Source: Moesziomyces globuligerus
Lineage: Eukaryota > Basidiomycota > Ustilaginomycetes > Ustilaginales > Ustilaginaceae
Length of the DNA: 64,000 bases
Direction of reading: 5' to 3'
NCBI GenBank assembly: GCA_030849465.1
Contig: JARVLF010000015.1
Coordinates: forward strand, 806,001-870,000
This document shows, one piece after another, positions 9,895 to 21,102 of the stretch; position 1 is the first letter of the stretch; every line of letters starts with the position of its first letter. A model generated the notes under the pieces. It saw only the letters and a list, made by a program, of their open reading frames with translations, did not search any database and was not told the origin of the DNA. The translations under genes and the position numbers were made by a program.

Positions 9895-10470
9895 CTAGAG
9901 GATGGCGCACTTGGACTTCTTGCGAATCACAGGTGGCTCGAGCGCCGCGACGATGGCCTCGTCAAAGACGTTTTTCAATCCCTTCTGCGTCAGCGCCGAG
10001 CACTCGACGTACTTGACCGCACCCAGCTCTCTTGCCAAGCGCTCGCCCGCCTCGAACGGCACCGGGCGCTGCTTCGATCGCGCCAGCTTCTCGATCACCG
10101 CGTGGTCGTCGCGCAGATCCACCTGCGTGCCCACGATCAAGCACGGAACACCGGGGCAGTGGTGGTGCACCTCGGGGAACCACTTCTCCTTGACGTTCTC
10201 GAACGAGGCTGGCGACGTCACCGAGAAGCACACCAGGAACACGTCCGTCTGCGGGTATGAGAGCGGTCGCAGTCGGTCGTAGTCCTCCTGTCCGGCCGTG
10301 TCGAAGAGTCCGAGCGTGTACGGGTCCTCGCCGATCATCACCGTGACCGCATAGTTGTCGAACACTGTGGGCACGTATTCGGACGGGAACTTGTTGGTCG
10401 TGTACGAGATCAACAGGCAGGTCTTACCGACCGCACCGTCTCCGACGACGACGCACTTGATGGTCTGCAT
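9895..10470 (-). CDS. CDC42: Cdc42 Rho-family GTPase
   Basis: The 191-residue GTPase has a P-loop GDGAVGKT at 10-17, an effector loop YVPTVFDNY at 32-40, switch [15 protein letters not shown] from 57, TQVDLRDD at 115-122, a polybasic RKKSK and a C-terminal prenylation box CAIL. Phe56 (LFDTAG) marks Cdc42 rather than Rac, which has Trp at this position. Cdc42 directs polarity, septation and, in dimorphic smuts, cell separation and filament morphology at the plasma membrane. The coding region has no intron, but a plausible intron lies in the 5' leader (10480-10871). The neighbouring long gene-free DNA may hold its control region. Confidence 0.97.
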   Translation of the reverse strand: MQTIKCVVVGDGAVGKTCLLISYTTNKFPSEYVPTVFDNYAVTVMIGEDPYTLGLFDTAGQEDYDRLRPLSYPQTDVFLVCFSVTSPASFENVKEKWFPEVHHHCPGVPCLIVGTQVDLRDDHAVIEKLARSKQRPVPFEAGERLARELGAVKYVECSALTQKGLKNVFDEAIVAALEPPVIRKKSKCAIL

Positions 10471-13400
10471 GGCTTCTTTCTGTAGACAGAGACAGCGTCG
10501 TGAGACACAGAGAGAGTCAGATCTACGGTATTCGTCAAAAACATCCTGAACCTAATCCGTCACATGAACGACAGCCTTGGCCTCCGCCTGGAACGCAACA
10601 ATGAACTTGGGCCAATGCGCCTCTGCCATATGGCAAGTGACATTATCCTCGGCCTGGAGAGATGTGCTCCCTAGCTTCCGCATCATCAAAACAGCTGATG
10701 ACCATGTCGATTGCGGAACGATGGACATCTGCCGAGTCGGCCCGGTCGAAGAAACAAGCCACGAGATTGCGCTGACCCGCGATGCTGAACCTATCGGTGC
10801 TGTTGCTCGCAAGAGCTGTTTGGCTCCAGACTTGTCGTCATATCGTGCTGGACTGAGCGGGCCATACTTACAGTCTAGAGGATCGCTGTTGGGCGAGAGG
10901 TATCGCTTGTGAGGCCGGAATGTATGACGCGAGAGCGAAAGGATGCGTTGCGACCAGCTGGGGATCCAGTGGGTCAAAGCCTTTACGTGTATCTCGTGAT
11001 CGCAGCGAGCAGGATGACTATCGCAGCGATGAAGAGAGCGGAGGTGAGGTTTTACCGACGAGTTGACTGGTTGCTGGCGGTAAGGAGGGATGAAGGCACG
11101 AGCCTGGGTCCGAAACGAGATTGACGCGAGTCAGGACTGGTGCAAATGCGGCGCGAAACCAGATGGCTAGCCGGGGTGGTCGGATCACGCGATTTCGGGG
11201 AGGATGCTGGGTGTTGAATGCAGGTGCAGAGGATACGGATGTGAACCAGTGACGGAGGAGGGAAGAAGGGAGAGAGTGAGAGAGGTGATGATGGTGTAGT
11301 CTTGCCTGCGACTCTGCCAGCCACGGCGGCGGCGGCGGCAGCAGCAGCAGCAGCAGCAGCAACGACCCAAACAGGCGGCCGAGCCGAAGGGGCGTTCTCC
11401 AGGGCCACAGGGGAGACGCGCGCGGGCTTCGGCGAGGCGAGAGCAACCGACGCTCCCAAGGTCACGCACACGCACACGCACGCGCACCCGCACACTCTGC
11501 TCAGGCAGACGTGAAGCGGACGCAGCTGTAGAAGCAGCCAACAGCAGACAGCGATACGCAAAATCACAAATGCAATGCACTTCGAGACACTCCTCTTTGG
11601 GGCTGTGGTGAACAGGCGCGCAGCAGCAACATTTGAACCCGCTGCGACTGGGATTTTTGGTTCTCGGTCGCCTCTGCCAGCCTCCAGGGGCGAGGCAGAG
11701 CGGACAACCAAGCGAGGGCTCCAGGGCGCGCGACCTGCTGTAGCGTTTTTCCAAAGTTGAACCGCCAGTTGGTCATGGCCTGTGGTGGGCACCGAGCTCG
11801 AACCGGCCAGGGAAAGGGTGCACCGCGCCTGCGCCCTATCTTGCCCTCCCCCTCGCCCTTTACGAACTGCAAGGCCAAACCAGCGCTGCACCCCACTCGC
11901 ATTTCGCTGCACCTGAAATGCGCTGCGCCCCTCGTTTTCGCCGCCCACTCGGACGAACCACCGACGGCGCGTGGCAGCCCGCGGAGCCCGCAACCCACAA
12001 TCTGCACGTCGCAGCACATGAAATTCACAACGACTACAAAGCCAGAAAGGCAGCAAAGCACGCCATGCACGCTGGCTGTAGTTGTGCATTCGACTGTATT
12101 TACAGTCGGCAGTGGTTGCAAGTGTCGAATGTCAGATCGCACGTTCCTATGAACAGAGAGGCCCTGCGATGGGCTTCTTCCTTCGAGGCCGCCCTGTCGA
12201 CCGCTTTCTGGTTGTGAAGAGCCTCGGATGAAAGCAAGGCGAGCAGCTGACTGCATGCCGTCTGCCAAAGCGACGAACGAAAGCATCAACCACGCTCAGG
12301 CGGAAAGATCCATGAGTACAGGCAGGCACGCCCGTGGCCGCAGACGCTAAGGTAGTCAGACAGCCATGTGGCCGGCGGCAAGAGACGGTCTTTGTGCAGC
12401 AAGCAATGCGAGCTGACAGCCTTGGCGTGTCCTCGGGACTCACGCCTCTGCCCGGTCACACTGTGACCAAAGCAAGCCCTCCCTTCACGCCGAACTCAAG
12501 AAGCTTCTTCCCTTGCGCGACGTGACAAGGTCACCCAAGCGATTAGGCCTGTCCATACCCTTTCTCGGACGGTGTTGCTGGCTCCTTTCCTAGACACGAC
12601 ATTCGCATTGCTGAGAATCGTCGACGCCTGACTTGCTCAACAGGCGAAAGCCGAGATGTGGTCGAATGCCATGCCGCGTGTCCGCCTCGTCGAGAGTCGA
12701 CAGATAAACGCCGATGTCAGAGCAGGCGGCTGCCGCCCGGAAGCCAATTTTAGAAAGCAGCGTTGGCTTGGCCGCATGGCGGCTTTGAAATCAAGAGGTT
12801 TCAACCACGCCCTGTCTCTCGCTGGCTCATGGCTCGTGTCGAGTGGCGGTGCGGATCGGCAGAGATCCAACGAGGTCAATCCTTCAAGCTTCCTGGAGCT
12901 CGGTCACCTTACGGCATGCCAATCCAAGCTTGCGCCGAAGTCGAAGCAGCCGACAGCCTGGCCGTGATGGGCAAAAGCCGTTGCGCGCTTCCTCTTTTGC
13001 GCGCGTCACACGAGCCTTGCAAGAGCCCCCGGCGCCAGGAACATGGGCCTCTCAAAGAGTACAAGGCGTTGCTGCAGCAGATTTGGCGATGGCAGAGCAG
13101 CTGAAATGTCGACAGACGGAAGCGTCGCTTTGCAGCGGGTGCGCGCGAAGGAGCTTTCTCGGCGCTCGCCTTTCTCGCCCCTGCATGATTGGAGCTACAG
13201 TAGCTTGCATGAGCAGAAGGAAAGGACGTGTGTTGATCAAATTGAATCGCTCGCCAGTGCACAAAAAAATCCCCTCATTCCCGAGCCATTTTGACGCCCT
13301 TGCCCGCTTCGCTTAGGCCGATCGCCAGCATCGAGCTATTTTTTCACGCTTGAGTTTGCGCGTTGACCTGCCTCTCCCGCCCAGCAACCTCCGTCGACTC

Positions 13401-14507
13401 TGCTCTGTTCTCTTCTTAATCACACCTCACAGCCCGGGTGGGGCGCCGGACAGAGAAGCGCCAGATTTTACTGTCGCATAGATGAGACGTTGCCAGTCAG
13501 ACGCGCTGATTGAGCGAGAAACTGGGATCAGCAAATCGGATGGGGAATGTGGTCGGTCGGGCACGCGCTGTCAGTCAGAATGTGTGTTGGATGCCGATGG
13601 CCCGAGCCATCACGGCAGAGCGTCGGATGATGGAATTTGGCGCGTCGGGCGATTGTGCCCGCGCGGTGGGCCGCTTGAACCTCATGCCTGAGCCTCAGGC
13701 TGGCCGTCGGGCTGCAGCAGCCGCTGCACAGGCTTGCCTCTGCGTAATCTCAAACCTCACTTGCTCCGGCTCAGTTTCTCCACCTCTCTCGACCCTGAAA
13801 CTGCGCCGCGCCCACGTCTCCGCTCCGCGCGACACCTGCGCTCGCTCCTCAACGTCAGTCGCTCAAGATCCCCTTTCCATCTCCGCTGAGGTGACTGCAT
13901 CCCAATCTCACCTCGTCGATTGAATCGTCCAAACCCACCTCCACCCGCCCTTACTCCACCTTCCCTTCCCTCTTCGTTCATATCCGCATCGGACCGCCGT
14001 CTCTGTGCACCTGCCAAGCGACGACAACCGTCCTGTCTACGGCCGACACCAACCAGCACAAAAGCCCGCACGCATCAAGTTCGCCGTCAGCTTCCATCCC
14101 GCTTCGTCCGCGCCTTCCGCATCAGCGTTGATTCTCTGCGACTTCGTCTTGCATCGTCCATTTGAGCTGCATTGCCAGCCATCTCTCTGCAGCTCTGCCT
14201 GTATTTGCACCGAGGCGTCGAGTCACGGCGAAATCACCTCCGACATCTGCATATCCCTTCGGCGTCGGCTCAGCTCAGTTGTACCTCGTTGCTTCAGCTC
14301 ACCAGTCCAGCTGATCCGCGATTACGGGCATCGCCATCTCTCTGCAGCTTCGGCACCTCCGAACGGTCGACTTGGCTATTTGCAGCGCACCACTCGGGCC
14401 GCACCAACGCACCTCTCCACCGTGCTTACGCTGACGGAGCGCGTCGGATGGCCCGATCGACCTCTTTCCGCACGTTGCCGTTCTAGTCGCTGCTGAGCAT
14501 ATCCAGC
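10471..14507. other. 4-kb gene-free stretch between CDC42 and SIP5
   Basis: This is the longest interval without a supported coding region. Frames up to several hundred codons exist on the minus strand near 11050-12290, but they lack C/G-ending codon bias and any motif. Seen here: a compound (GGC)n(GCA)n run at 11324-11361, a CA/CG-rich tract at about 11465-11495, and, from about 13740 to 14507, pyrimidine-rich DNA typical of the long 5' leader of the gene starting at 14508. TCTCTGCAG occurs twice in that leader (near 14190 and 14340) and could be a 3' splice site. Confidence 0.5.
10480..10871 (-). other. Candidate intron in the 5' leader of CDC42
   Basis: Reading on the minus strand, GTAAGT at 10871-10866 forms a consensus donor. 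TCTACAG, ending at 10480, forms a pyrimidine-preceded acceptor, 9 nt before the ATG. A CTGAC branch-point-like sequence lies about 45 nt upstream of the acceptor. The predicted intron is 392 nt. No transcript evidence is available here. Confidence 0.4.
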
Positions 14508-16334
14508 ATGGGTCAACAGCAGACCAAGGAGGCCGGCGCCGCTGGTGCGTCTGGCCAGCAGGCGGGTCACGCGCGATCGTCTTCGCGCGGCATGACTCCG
14601 TCCGCCTCTGGCAACCTGGTTGCCTCGCTGTCTGCCTCTAGCTTCAGCCCGCCGTCGCCGCCACCGCTACCCGCGCATCTTGCGGACTCGGTCAAGGTCG
14701 ACGAGGGCGGCCTCGTCCCGCAGGGCGTCTACACGGGCCCGCAAGATTACGATCAGCACTTCGTTCGGCAGAACATCGTCGACCGTCGCCTCGCGCCGTT
14801 CTGCAAGGGCAGCGACGACGACGACGAGTACGCCGACTGCAAGTTCAACAGCGAGTGTCCGATCTGCTTCCTCCACTACCCTTCGCCGCTCAACTTTTCG
14901 CGCTGCTGCCACCAGCCCATCTGCACGGAATGCTTTGTCCAGATGAAGCGCGCCGATCCCACCTCGACCAACCCGCCGTCGTCGGAGCCCCGTTCGTGTC
15001 CCTTCTGCGTCGAGCCCAACTTTGGCGTCACGTACGCCTCGCCCGAAGCGCTGCAGCGCGAACGACGTCGCAGCGGCAGCGGCAGTGGCAGCGACAGCCC
15101 GAACGATGCGGCGGACGCCGCCAACTTTGCCGAGATGGCCATCGGCACCGGCGGCGTGGGCAGCCTCGGTGCGGGCAAGAAGAAGATCCTCGCCGCCGAG
15201 GATGCGAGCGTCATCACCGTCGACCAGGTGCGTCCGGACTGGCACTACAAGCTCGCGCAGGCCGAGGCGGCGGTGGCGCGCCGGGCGAATCGCCGCGTGA
15301 TCATGCGCCAGGTGGGCGACCGGCTGATTCCGATCGGCATCTCGTCGTCGCGCATGGGCGCCGATCTGGCCGCGGCGGCCGAGAGCGGCCGGATCAACCT
15401 CAACGGACCCGGCGGAAGCATCATCCTCAACGACGGGCAGAACTGGCCGGGCGCGGGGTCGGTGACGACGTCGCGCCGACGTAGCAGTCGCCCGAGCCGG
15501 GGCGCGGGCGAGGGGCTGCCCGAGCTGGCACGCATGATGCGCATGGGTGCGGGCGAGGACATGGAGGAGGCGATGGTCATGGAGGCGATGCGGCTCAGCC
15601 TGCTCGAGCACGAGGAGCAGCAGCGCAAGCAGGCCGAGGAGGACAAGAAGAAAAAGGCTGCCACGACAGCAGCGGTCGCGCCCCAGGCCCAGGCAGAGTC
15701 GGGTGCAGCAGCGTCCAGCAGCGGCGCTGCGAGCGAGAACGCGGCACCGGCCTCGCAGAGGGGCACGTCGATGGCGGGTGGGCATGCGCAGTCGGTCATG
15801 GACGAGGCCGGAGCTGCCGGCATCGGTGCTGGGGCTCGCGCGGACGCTGGGTCTGGTGCGGCCCCGCCGCCGGCGAGTGCGGTGGATCCGGCCTCGCTGG
15901 GGCTGTCCGAGACGACGATCAACGAGCTGCGCGAGCTCATCGAAGGCGGACCGTCGCCGCCGGCGTCGAGCGACTCGCCGTCGTCGGTAGGTGTGGCGAG
16001 TGGATCGGCGCGGCCGCGTAGCTCGATCTCGGCACCGGCACCGGCACCCGTGTCCGTGCCTCAGCCCGTGGCGGGGATGGGCTCGGTGCTGGCCGAGCAG
16101 GGGATCGCGGACCCGGCGCACGATCCCAACATCAGCTCGCAGCACGGCTATCCGTCTCCTCCGCCTGAGGGTGGGGCGAAGCACGGACCGACGGCGTTCT
16201 CGACGACGACAGCGTCGTTTGAGGCGGCGGGCAGCGCGGGAGGCAGCCCTTCGTCTTCCGGCTTCGCGGTGCCCAGGAGCCGGATCGTCAACCCGAACAA
16301 CCCGTTCCGCCGCAGCATGGGCGAACACCACTGA
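14508..16334 (+). CDS. SIP5: Sip5-like RING-type protein
   Basis: The 608-residue protein begins MGQQQTK, with Gly2 suited to N-myristoylation. Conserved GGLVPQGVYTGPQDYDQHFVRQNI precedes a zinc-binding RING-like domain with C117, C120, C133, C134, H135, C139, C142, C164 and C167. A ubiquitin-interacting-motif-like helix (EDMEEAMVMEAMRLSLLEHE) lies at about 350-369. This order (leader, RING variant, UIM-like helix, disordered Ala/Ser/Pro tail) matches the fungal Sip5 family. Yeast Sip5 binds the Snf1 kinase and the Reg1/Glc7 phosphatase. Ubiquitin-ligase activity is inferred from the RING only. The next gene, PEX12, is downstream on the same strand after 378 bp. Confidence 0.82.
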   Translation: MGQQQTKEAGAAGASGQQAGHARSSSRGMTPSASGNLVASLSASSFSPPSPPPLPAHLADSVKVDEGGLVPQGVYTGPQDYDQHFVRQNIVDRRLAPFCKGSDDDDEYADCKFNSECPICFLHYPSPLNFSRCCHQPICTECFVQMKRADPTSTNPPSSEPRSCPFCVEPNFGVTYASPEALQRERRRSGSGSGSDSPNDAADAANFAEMAIGTGGVGSLGAGKKKILAAEDASVITVDQVRPDWHYKLAQAEAAVARRANRRVIMRQVGDRLIPIGISSSRMGADLAAAAESGRINLNGPGGSIILNDGQNWPGAGSVTTSRRRSSRPSRGAGEGLPELARMMRMGAGEDMEEAMVMEAMRLSLLEHEEQQRKQAEEDKKKKAATTAAVAPQAQAESGAAASSSGAASENAAPASQRGTSMAGGHAQSVMDEAGAAGIGAGARADAGSGAAPPPASAVDPASLGLSETTINELRELIEGGPSPPASSDSPSSVGVASGSARPRSSISAPAPAPVSVPQPVAGMGSVLAEQGIADPAHDPNISSQHGYPSPPPEGGAKHGPTAFSTTTASFEAAGSAGGSPSSSGFAVPRSRIVNPNNPFRRSMGEHH

Positions 16335-16712
16335 AGGGAGGAACAGCATCGTCGGCATCGTCGCCTAGTCGAGTCACCGTCAGCATTGCAATTCGATCCT
16401 TGACACATGTCCGTGGTCCGAGAGAATGTTGTGCGCCGGATACGGACAAGACGGGATTTCTGAGAATGGTTTGTTAGAGTTCTAGATTTGTGGTTGAGCT
16501 TGCAGAAATTGGAGAGGTCGGCGCCGGGCATTGGTGGGCCGGAGATTTGTGGGGTTCTGAGAGTCGCGCCAAGTGGAGATGCTTCTACGGAGATGCTTCT
16601 ACCTTTCACGGACCATCACTTGTCCATCCAGCGAACTCGACGCTCTACAATCTCGACCTTGACGACAACACCAACGGGTAGAAGGCCGGGACTCGATCTT
16701 GGCTAGGCAAGG
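16335..16712. other. Short intergenic region before PEX12
   Basis: The 378 bp hold the 3' end of the SIP5-like gene and the promoter of PEX12. No gene or clear motif is seen. An 11-bp direct repeat (GATGCTTCTAC) occurs at about 16580-16602. Confidence 0.5.
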
Positions 16713-18023
16713 ATGGATGTGTTGACGTCGATTGATCCGACGTCGTCGCCGTCGTCGATGGATGTGCTGCATCCGTCGTTTTTCGAGCTGGCGGCGCAGG
16801 CGCAGTTGCAGGAGCTGATCAAGCCTGCGGTGCGGTATGTGGTTGCGGTGCTCGCGCAGCGCAATCCACGCTACCTGCTTCGGGTGGTCAACTCGTTTGA
16901 CGAGCTGTATGCTCTGTTGATGGGCGGGATCGAGCTGCACTATCTGCGCGTCTGGGGCAGTTCGTTTGCGGAAAACTTCTACGGACTTCGACGACGGCGT
17001 CGACCGGGTCTGAATCGTCAAGCCACCGCAGGAGCCACCTCGGTCTCTGTCGCTCGGGCGGAACGACTCCGGAAGTCGGACATCCGTCTTAGTCTGCTCT
17101 TCCTCGTCGGGTTGCCGTATCTCGAGGCGAAACTCGAGGATCTGTGGGAGAGGAACGGAGGTGGACTTACCAACACCACGCAGCTCTTTGGCGAAGATGC
17201 ACCGAGGTTTACAGACACAACGCAGGGTTCGAGGATAGAGAGGATCAAAAAGCAGCTGATCGAAGTGTTTAGGCAGGGGTATGGATATGGCAAGACCATG
17301 TGGCAGTTGTGGTTGTTGACGTACAACGTGCGGTATCTGTTCGACAAGACGCCCTACTGGCGACCGTGGTTGGCACTGATGCGCATCGATATCCGTCGCG
17401 TGGGACCCAACGACGGTCCTCGCAAACCACTCGTTCCGCGAAAGATGCCGAGCTTGGTCCGTCAACCGGCGCGCTTCTTCTCCATGCTCGCCACGCTCGT
17501 ACCCGGCATCGCTTTCGAGGCGCTCAAGTACGGCCTGCCAGCGAGCATCTTCTTCTTCAAGTTCCTCGAGTGGTGGTACGGTGCGGACAATCCACGTCGT
17601 CGACGTCCCTCGCCCGGAAGCAGCTCGGACGAATCTTCAACCCAGTCGCTCGATCCTCCTGCTCCGCTTCGTCCCGATCCGCACGGCCTCCTCTCTCTAC
17701 CCCCCGAACCGGTCCAAGACTCCCTCCCCCACTACAAGCTACCCCACATCTACGCACTCTCGGGCAAACTCATCGACGCCCTCGAACAGCACGGCACAGA
17801 GGCCAAACCTAGCCTGACCAGCAGGAGCAACGCGAGGAAGTTGATCCACAACTCGTGCCCCATCTGCGGCGCTATGCCCATCAACAACCCCGCCGTGCTC
17901 CCCTCGGGCTACGTCTTCTGCTACACGTGCGCCTTCAACTACGTCCAGACCCACGCCCGCTGCCCACTCACCTCGCTCCCCATCCCCGACCGCACCGATG
18001 CCCTCCGCAAAGTCCTCGGCTAG
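16713..18023 (+). CDS. PEX12: Peroxin Pex12, RING subunit of the peroxisomal import ligase
   Basis: The 436-residue membrane protein begins with the Pex2/Pex12 N-terminal domain: SFFELAAQAQLQELIKPAVR, FDELYALLMGGIELHYL and SFAENFYGLRR match Pex12 closely. Several hydrophobic helices follow. The C-terminal RING is NSCPICGAMPINNPAVLPSG, then FCYTCAFNYVQTHARCPLTS, with the reduced set of zinc ligands known for Pex12. Pex2, Pex10 and Pex12 form the retrotranslocation channel that ubiquitinates Pex5 for recycling. The length is close to the fungal norm. A basic, variable insertion (RRRRRPGLNRQATAG) follows the first conserved block. Confidence rests on both ends matching one family. Confidence 0.93.
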   Translation: MDVLTSIDPTSSPSSMDVLHPSFFELAAQAQLQELIKPAVRYVVAVLAQRNPRYLLRVVNSFDELYALLMGGIELHYLRVWGSSFAENFYGLRRRRRPGLNRQATAGATSVSVARAERLRKSDIRLSLLFLVGLPYLEAKLEDLWERNGGGLTNTTQLFGEDAPRFTDTTQGSRIERIKKQLIEVFRQGYGYGKTMWQLWLLTYNVRYLFDKTPYWRPWLALMRIDIRRVGPNDGPRKPLVPRKMPSLVRQPARFFSMLATLVPGIAFEALKYGLPASIFFFKFLEWWYGADNPRRRRPSPGSSSDESSTQSLDPPAPLRPDPHGLLSLPPEPVQDSLPHYKLPHIYALSGKLIDALEQHGTEAKPSLTSRSNARKLIHNSCPICGAMPINNPAVLPSGYVFCYTCAFNYVQTHARCPLTSLPIPDRTDALRKVLG

Positions 18024-18125
18024 CAATCCCCGCAACCTTGCTTTTCGGTTCCTGACACCATCATCAGCCTGATGCGAGCACTGTGATTGACTGTGATCGA
18101 CTATGCGGGTGGAGAAAGGGGATTT

Positions 18126-20750
18126 TCAGATGCGTTCGAAAAAGTAGACGTACGCCTGGGCGCTGAGTCCCTTGACACCGACGTCCTGGGTTCCCTCTTT
18201 GGAGGTCGAGGAGAGCGGGGCCTTGACGACCTTTTCGTCGTTGTAGAAGGTCCAGTCGTGGTCGGTGCGGACGTGGGCGACGTAGTGGCCGCTGTGGACG
18301 CTGGGGCCCTTGTGGCTGATGAAGCTCTTGATCGCGTATCGCGCAGGCACATCGCTCGACCCCGGTACGACTGCGGATGCACCAGACACCTCTGCCTCCA
18401 CACCGACATCCTCAGCTGCGGGGGCGACGTCTTCACCCGGGTCGTCTGGATTCTCAAAGAGCCAGGCTACGGCGACCTCGGCGTTGTTGCCGTTGAGGCG
18501 CAGCGCCTTGCGTGCCTGCGCGCGCGTAAAGCCCATCTCCTCCAACATCCCCGTATCCGCTCCACCCGCGCCACCCGCTGGCGCCGTTGCTGGGGCCGAC
18601 GAGGCAAAGTCGATCGGCTCGTCGATGTCCGCATCCTCCATGTGCGCAAAGAGCCAGTTCATCGCGCTCTCGGCATCGCCCATCCCCGTCGCGTGCATCG
18701 CCTTCTTGCACCGCATCTCCGGAAAGCCCATGCTCGTCAGCTGCGACAAGACGCCCGCATCCCACTCGGGCTCGCCCCCACCTCCCGCAGCAGCCGCCTC
18801 CGAGACATCCTCCGGAAGCTCCTGCTCGTCCGCCTGCTTGCCCTGACCCAGGTAGCGGCTCAGATCCAGCTCGGCATCGAGCGGAACGAGGATGGGCACA
18901 GGCACCTTCTGCGGCACCCAGTTGAGCAGCTGGAAGCGGCGCACCTGCAGCGCCAGCACGTGCGGGAACGTGGTGAAGAGCGTACGCTTGGTCGCCGTCA
19001 CCTTCTTGGCGCATGCGGGGCAGTGGTACTCGAGCTCCTCGGGCGCCGTAAAGATGTCGAGGCATTCGCTCAGGCTCACCGGCTCGTACTCGACCGCACC
19101 ACTGCCAGGTGGCGATGGAGCGGCAGCGTTAAGGCCCTCGGCGGGTCGCTTGCCGCTCGACGCGTCGTCCGCCGTAGGCTTCGGACGGATGGGAACCGGC
19201 AGGCTCAGGCCGGCATCTTGACGCTCGACACTGTAGCGCACGCGACGGCACTCGTTGCACTGCAGCCTCTGCTCGAGTCCGAACCCAAACACGGTGGTCG
19301 GATCTTCAGCCACCGCAGAGGAGGCGAGCTTGCGGTTCTCCTTCTGCACGATGCCCACGAGGTACTTGAAAAACTCGTCGGCATCCTGCTGCCGCATGGT
19401 CGAAAACTCCTCGTGGCCCTTGCCGACGAGCGCCTTGAACATGCTCGGCCGCACGCCGTGCTGGAACAACGGCTGCTGCTGCTCTTCCTCGCCTCCCGCG
19501 GTCCAACCGAGGCTGCCCTCGGGCTCAGACTCGCGCGGTCGAGAGTAGCGACCTGACAGGAGGCCATCGGCGATCTTGGTGATCTGGCACTCGAAGCAGC
19601 TCGCGGGCTGCTGCGTACATGCCAGCGTGTGCGGGCGGTACGCCTCGCCGTACCTCTTTTGAAACGCCGGCAGGCAGAAGAGGCTCTGGAGGACCGAGGC
19701 CATGTAGCAGCTATTGCCAAGGTTGCGGATACCAGTGAGGCCTGGTCCAAAGACGGGCTCGAGCGCCCTGCCGTCGTCGCCGGTCATGTTGAAGTCGAAC
19801 TTGAGGTTCTGCTCGATCTGCAACTCGGTCATGCTCTTTTCCGTCTTGGAGAGGTCCATGACGTTGATGCCGAAGTGTGCCAGATGCTCCGCGAGGTTCG
19901 GATCGACGCGCGCATCGTTGCACGCGTAGCAGTAGATGTCGGCCGTGCCTTCGGCCGTGATGGTGCCCTGCTTGACCGAGACGGGATGACCACTCTCCTC
20001 GAAATGCGAGAGACCGTGGCTGTTGCCGCCGATGCCTCCGAACTGGGCGCGGCCGCAACCGAGGTGCCCGCAGGTGAGGCAGAGCCAGAGGTTCGAGGTG
20101 AGCTCGCATTTGCCGCACGAGGCGAGGCCGGAGGGCTCGAGCTTGACGCGCTCGCCGGGCTGGACGAGCTCACGTGTGTGCTGGCAGGGTACGATCTCCT
20201 CCTCCCAAGCCTTGACCTCGTTCTGCTGCGCAGACGACATGGCCGAGGTGATGCCCCGAATGACCTCGTCCAGCTTGTCTGTAAGCGGGAGCTCCTTGCC
20301 CGGACCTGCCGCTTGGCAAGCCAAGCAATGCGGCACGGTGATGTATTCGTACTTGTCCGCATCGGATTCGGCTGCGATCGCGAGCTTCGCGGGTGCAGCA
20401 GGCTGCTCGCCATCTGCGTGCGGCGGGGCAGGCTTGCGGACGCGGCGGATGTTGACAACCAGAGGATGCTGGGTCTTTTCAAAGTGTAGTCTCGAATGCT
20501 CGCGGTCGCCATTGCCTGTGCATGCGCCGTTGAAGCAAAGGAGGCAGACATCGATTCCATTCGGGCCATCGTGATCATCGAAGCACAGGGTGCACTCCTC
20601 CTTGTGGACTTGCTGGGAGGGACGGGGCGGTGCCAGAGCCGTGAAGGCGGCGCTGAGATGTGGGCACGCCATTTGAGAAGCGTCGCGTTGCTGGAGGGGA
20701 TTGTCTTGCCTGGAAGACGAGGAGGGAGATGGCGATCGCGACCGCTTCAT
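18126..20750 (-). CDS. UBP14: Ubp14/USP5-type ubiquitin hydrolase (isopeptidase T)
   Basis: Numbered from Met at 20750 (MKRSRSPSPS), the protein has 874 residues. It carries a variant zinc-finger at about 53-100 (CTLCFDDHDGPNG, CLLCFNGACTG) and a canonical ZnF-UBP at about 210-265 (CGKCELTSNLWLCLTCGHLGCG). The catalytic Cys box NLGNSCYMASVLQSLF has Cys348. Two UBA domains follow (LTSMGFPEMRCKKAM and LEEMGFTRAQARKALRL), and the His box is HSGHYVAHVR near 822. USP5/Ubp14 disassembles free ubiquitin chains so that proteasomes are not clogged. A second possible start, MACPHL at 20672, would shorten it by 26 residues; the open frame also extends upstream to 20831. Domain order is exactly that of the family. 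Confidence 0.94.
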   Translation of the reverse strand: MKRSRSPSPSSSSRQDNPLQQRDASQMACPHLSAAFTALAPPRPSQQVHKEECTLCFDDHDGPNGIDVCLLCFNGACTGNGDREHSRLHFEKTQHPLVVNIRRVRKPAPPHADGEQPAAPAKLAIAAESDADKYEYITVPHCLACQAAGPGKELPLTDKLDEVIRGITSAMSSAQQNEVKAWEEEIVPCQHTRELVQPGERVKLEPSGLASCGKCELTSNLWLCLTCGHLGCGRAQFGGIGGNSHGLSHFEESGHPVSVKQGTITAEGTADIYCYACNDARVDPNLAEHLAHFGINVMDLSKTEKSMTELQIEQNLKFDFNMTGDDGRALEPVFGPGLTGIRNLGNSCYMASVLQSLFCLPAFQKRYGEAYRPHTLACTQQPASCFECQITKIADGLLSGRYSRPRESEPEGSLGWTAGGEEEQQQPLFQHGVRPSMFKALVGKGHEEFSTMRQQDADEFFKYLVGIVQKENRKLASSAVAEDPTTVFGFGLEQRLQCNECRRVRYSVERQDAGLSLPVPIRPKPTADDASSGKRPAEGLNAAAPSPPGSGAVEYEPVSLSECLDIFTAPEELEYHCPACAKKVTATKRTLFTTFPHVLALQVRRFQLLNWVPQKVPVPILVPLDAELDLSRYLGQGKQADEQELPEDVSEAAAAGGGGEPEWDAGVLSQLTSMGFPEMRCKKAMHATGMGDAESAMNWLFAHMEDADIDEPIDFASSAPATAPAGGAGGADTGMLEEMGFTRAQARKALRLNGNNAEVAVAWLFENPDDPGEDVAPAAEDVGVEAEVSGASAVVPGSSDVPARYAIKSFISHKGPSVHSGHYVAHVRTDHDWTFYNDEKVVKAPLSSTSKEGTQDVGVKGLSAQAYVYFFERI

Positions 20751-21102
20751 CGAGTAGCGCTGAGTCACGAGGCTTCTCAGACCAGCGAGGACGATGTGGA
20801 TGGTGAACGGGAACAACGGTGGCTGAAGCAACTCAGCGAGCTCTTGTGTAGCGGCTCAGAATTTCCAAGCCTGCTCCGTGCACTCAGCCAACAACGCTTT
20901 GGGAATTTGTTCCAGAGTGGAGGCCAAGCCCAAACAAAATGCTGACTCTGCCCTGAGCAAGCACGCGCGCACGCACACGACATCGTGCGCAGCCAAGCAC
21001 TTCAGGTGCGTGAATGGATGCGATGCAAATCAAGCGGATCGAATACAAGCCAGAGGTATCTAAAAGTACAAAGGGAAACAGTGCGCTTCGGCGCAGGGAG
21101 GG
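20751..21102. other. Promoter of UBP14 and 3' region of the membrane-protein gene
   Basis: About 350 bp with no open frame showing coding bias. It should contain the UBP14 promoter and the downstream end of the minus-strand gene that stops at 21103. No specific element recognised. Confidence 0.5.

Noticed and set aside
11052..12289. Possible minus-strand genes of 241-345 codons between CDC42 and SIP5
   Set aside because: No third-position bias, no motif, poly-Ala from a trinucleotide run, and unusual Cys/Trp-rich composition.
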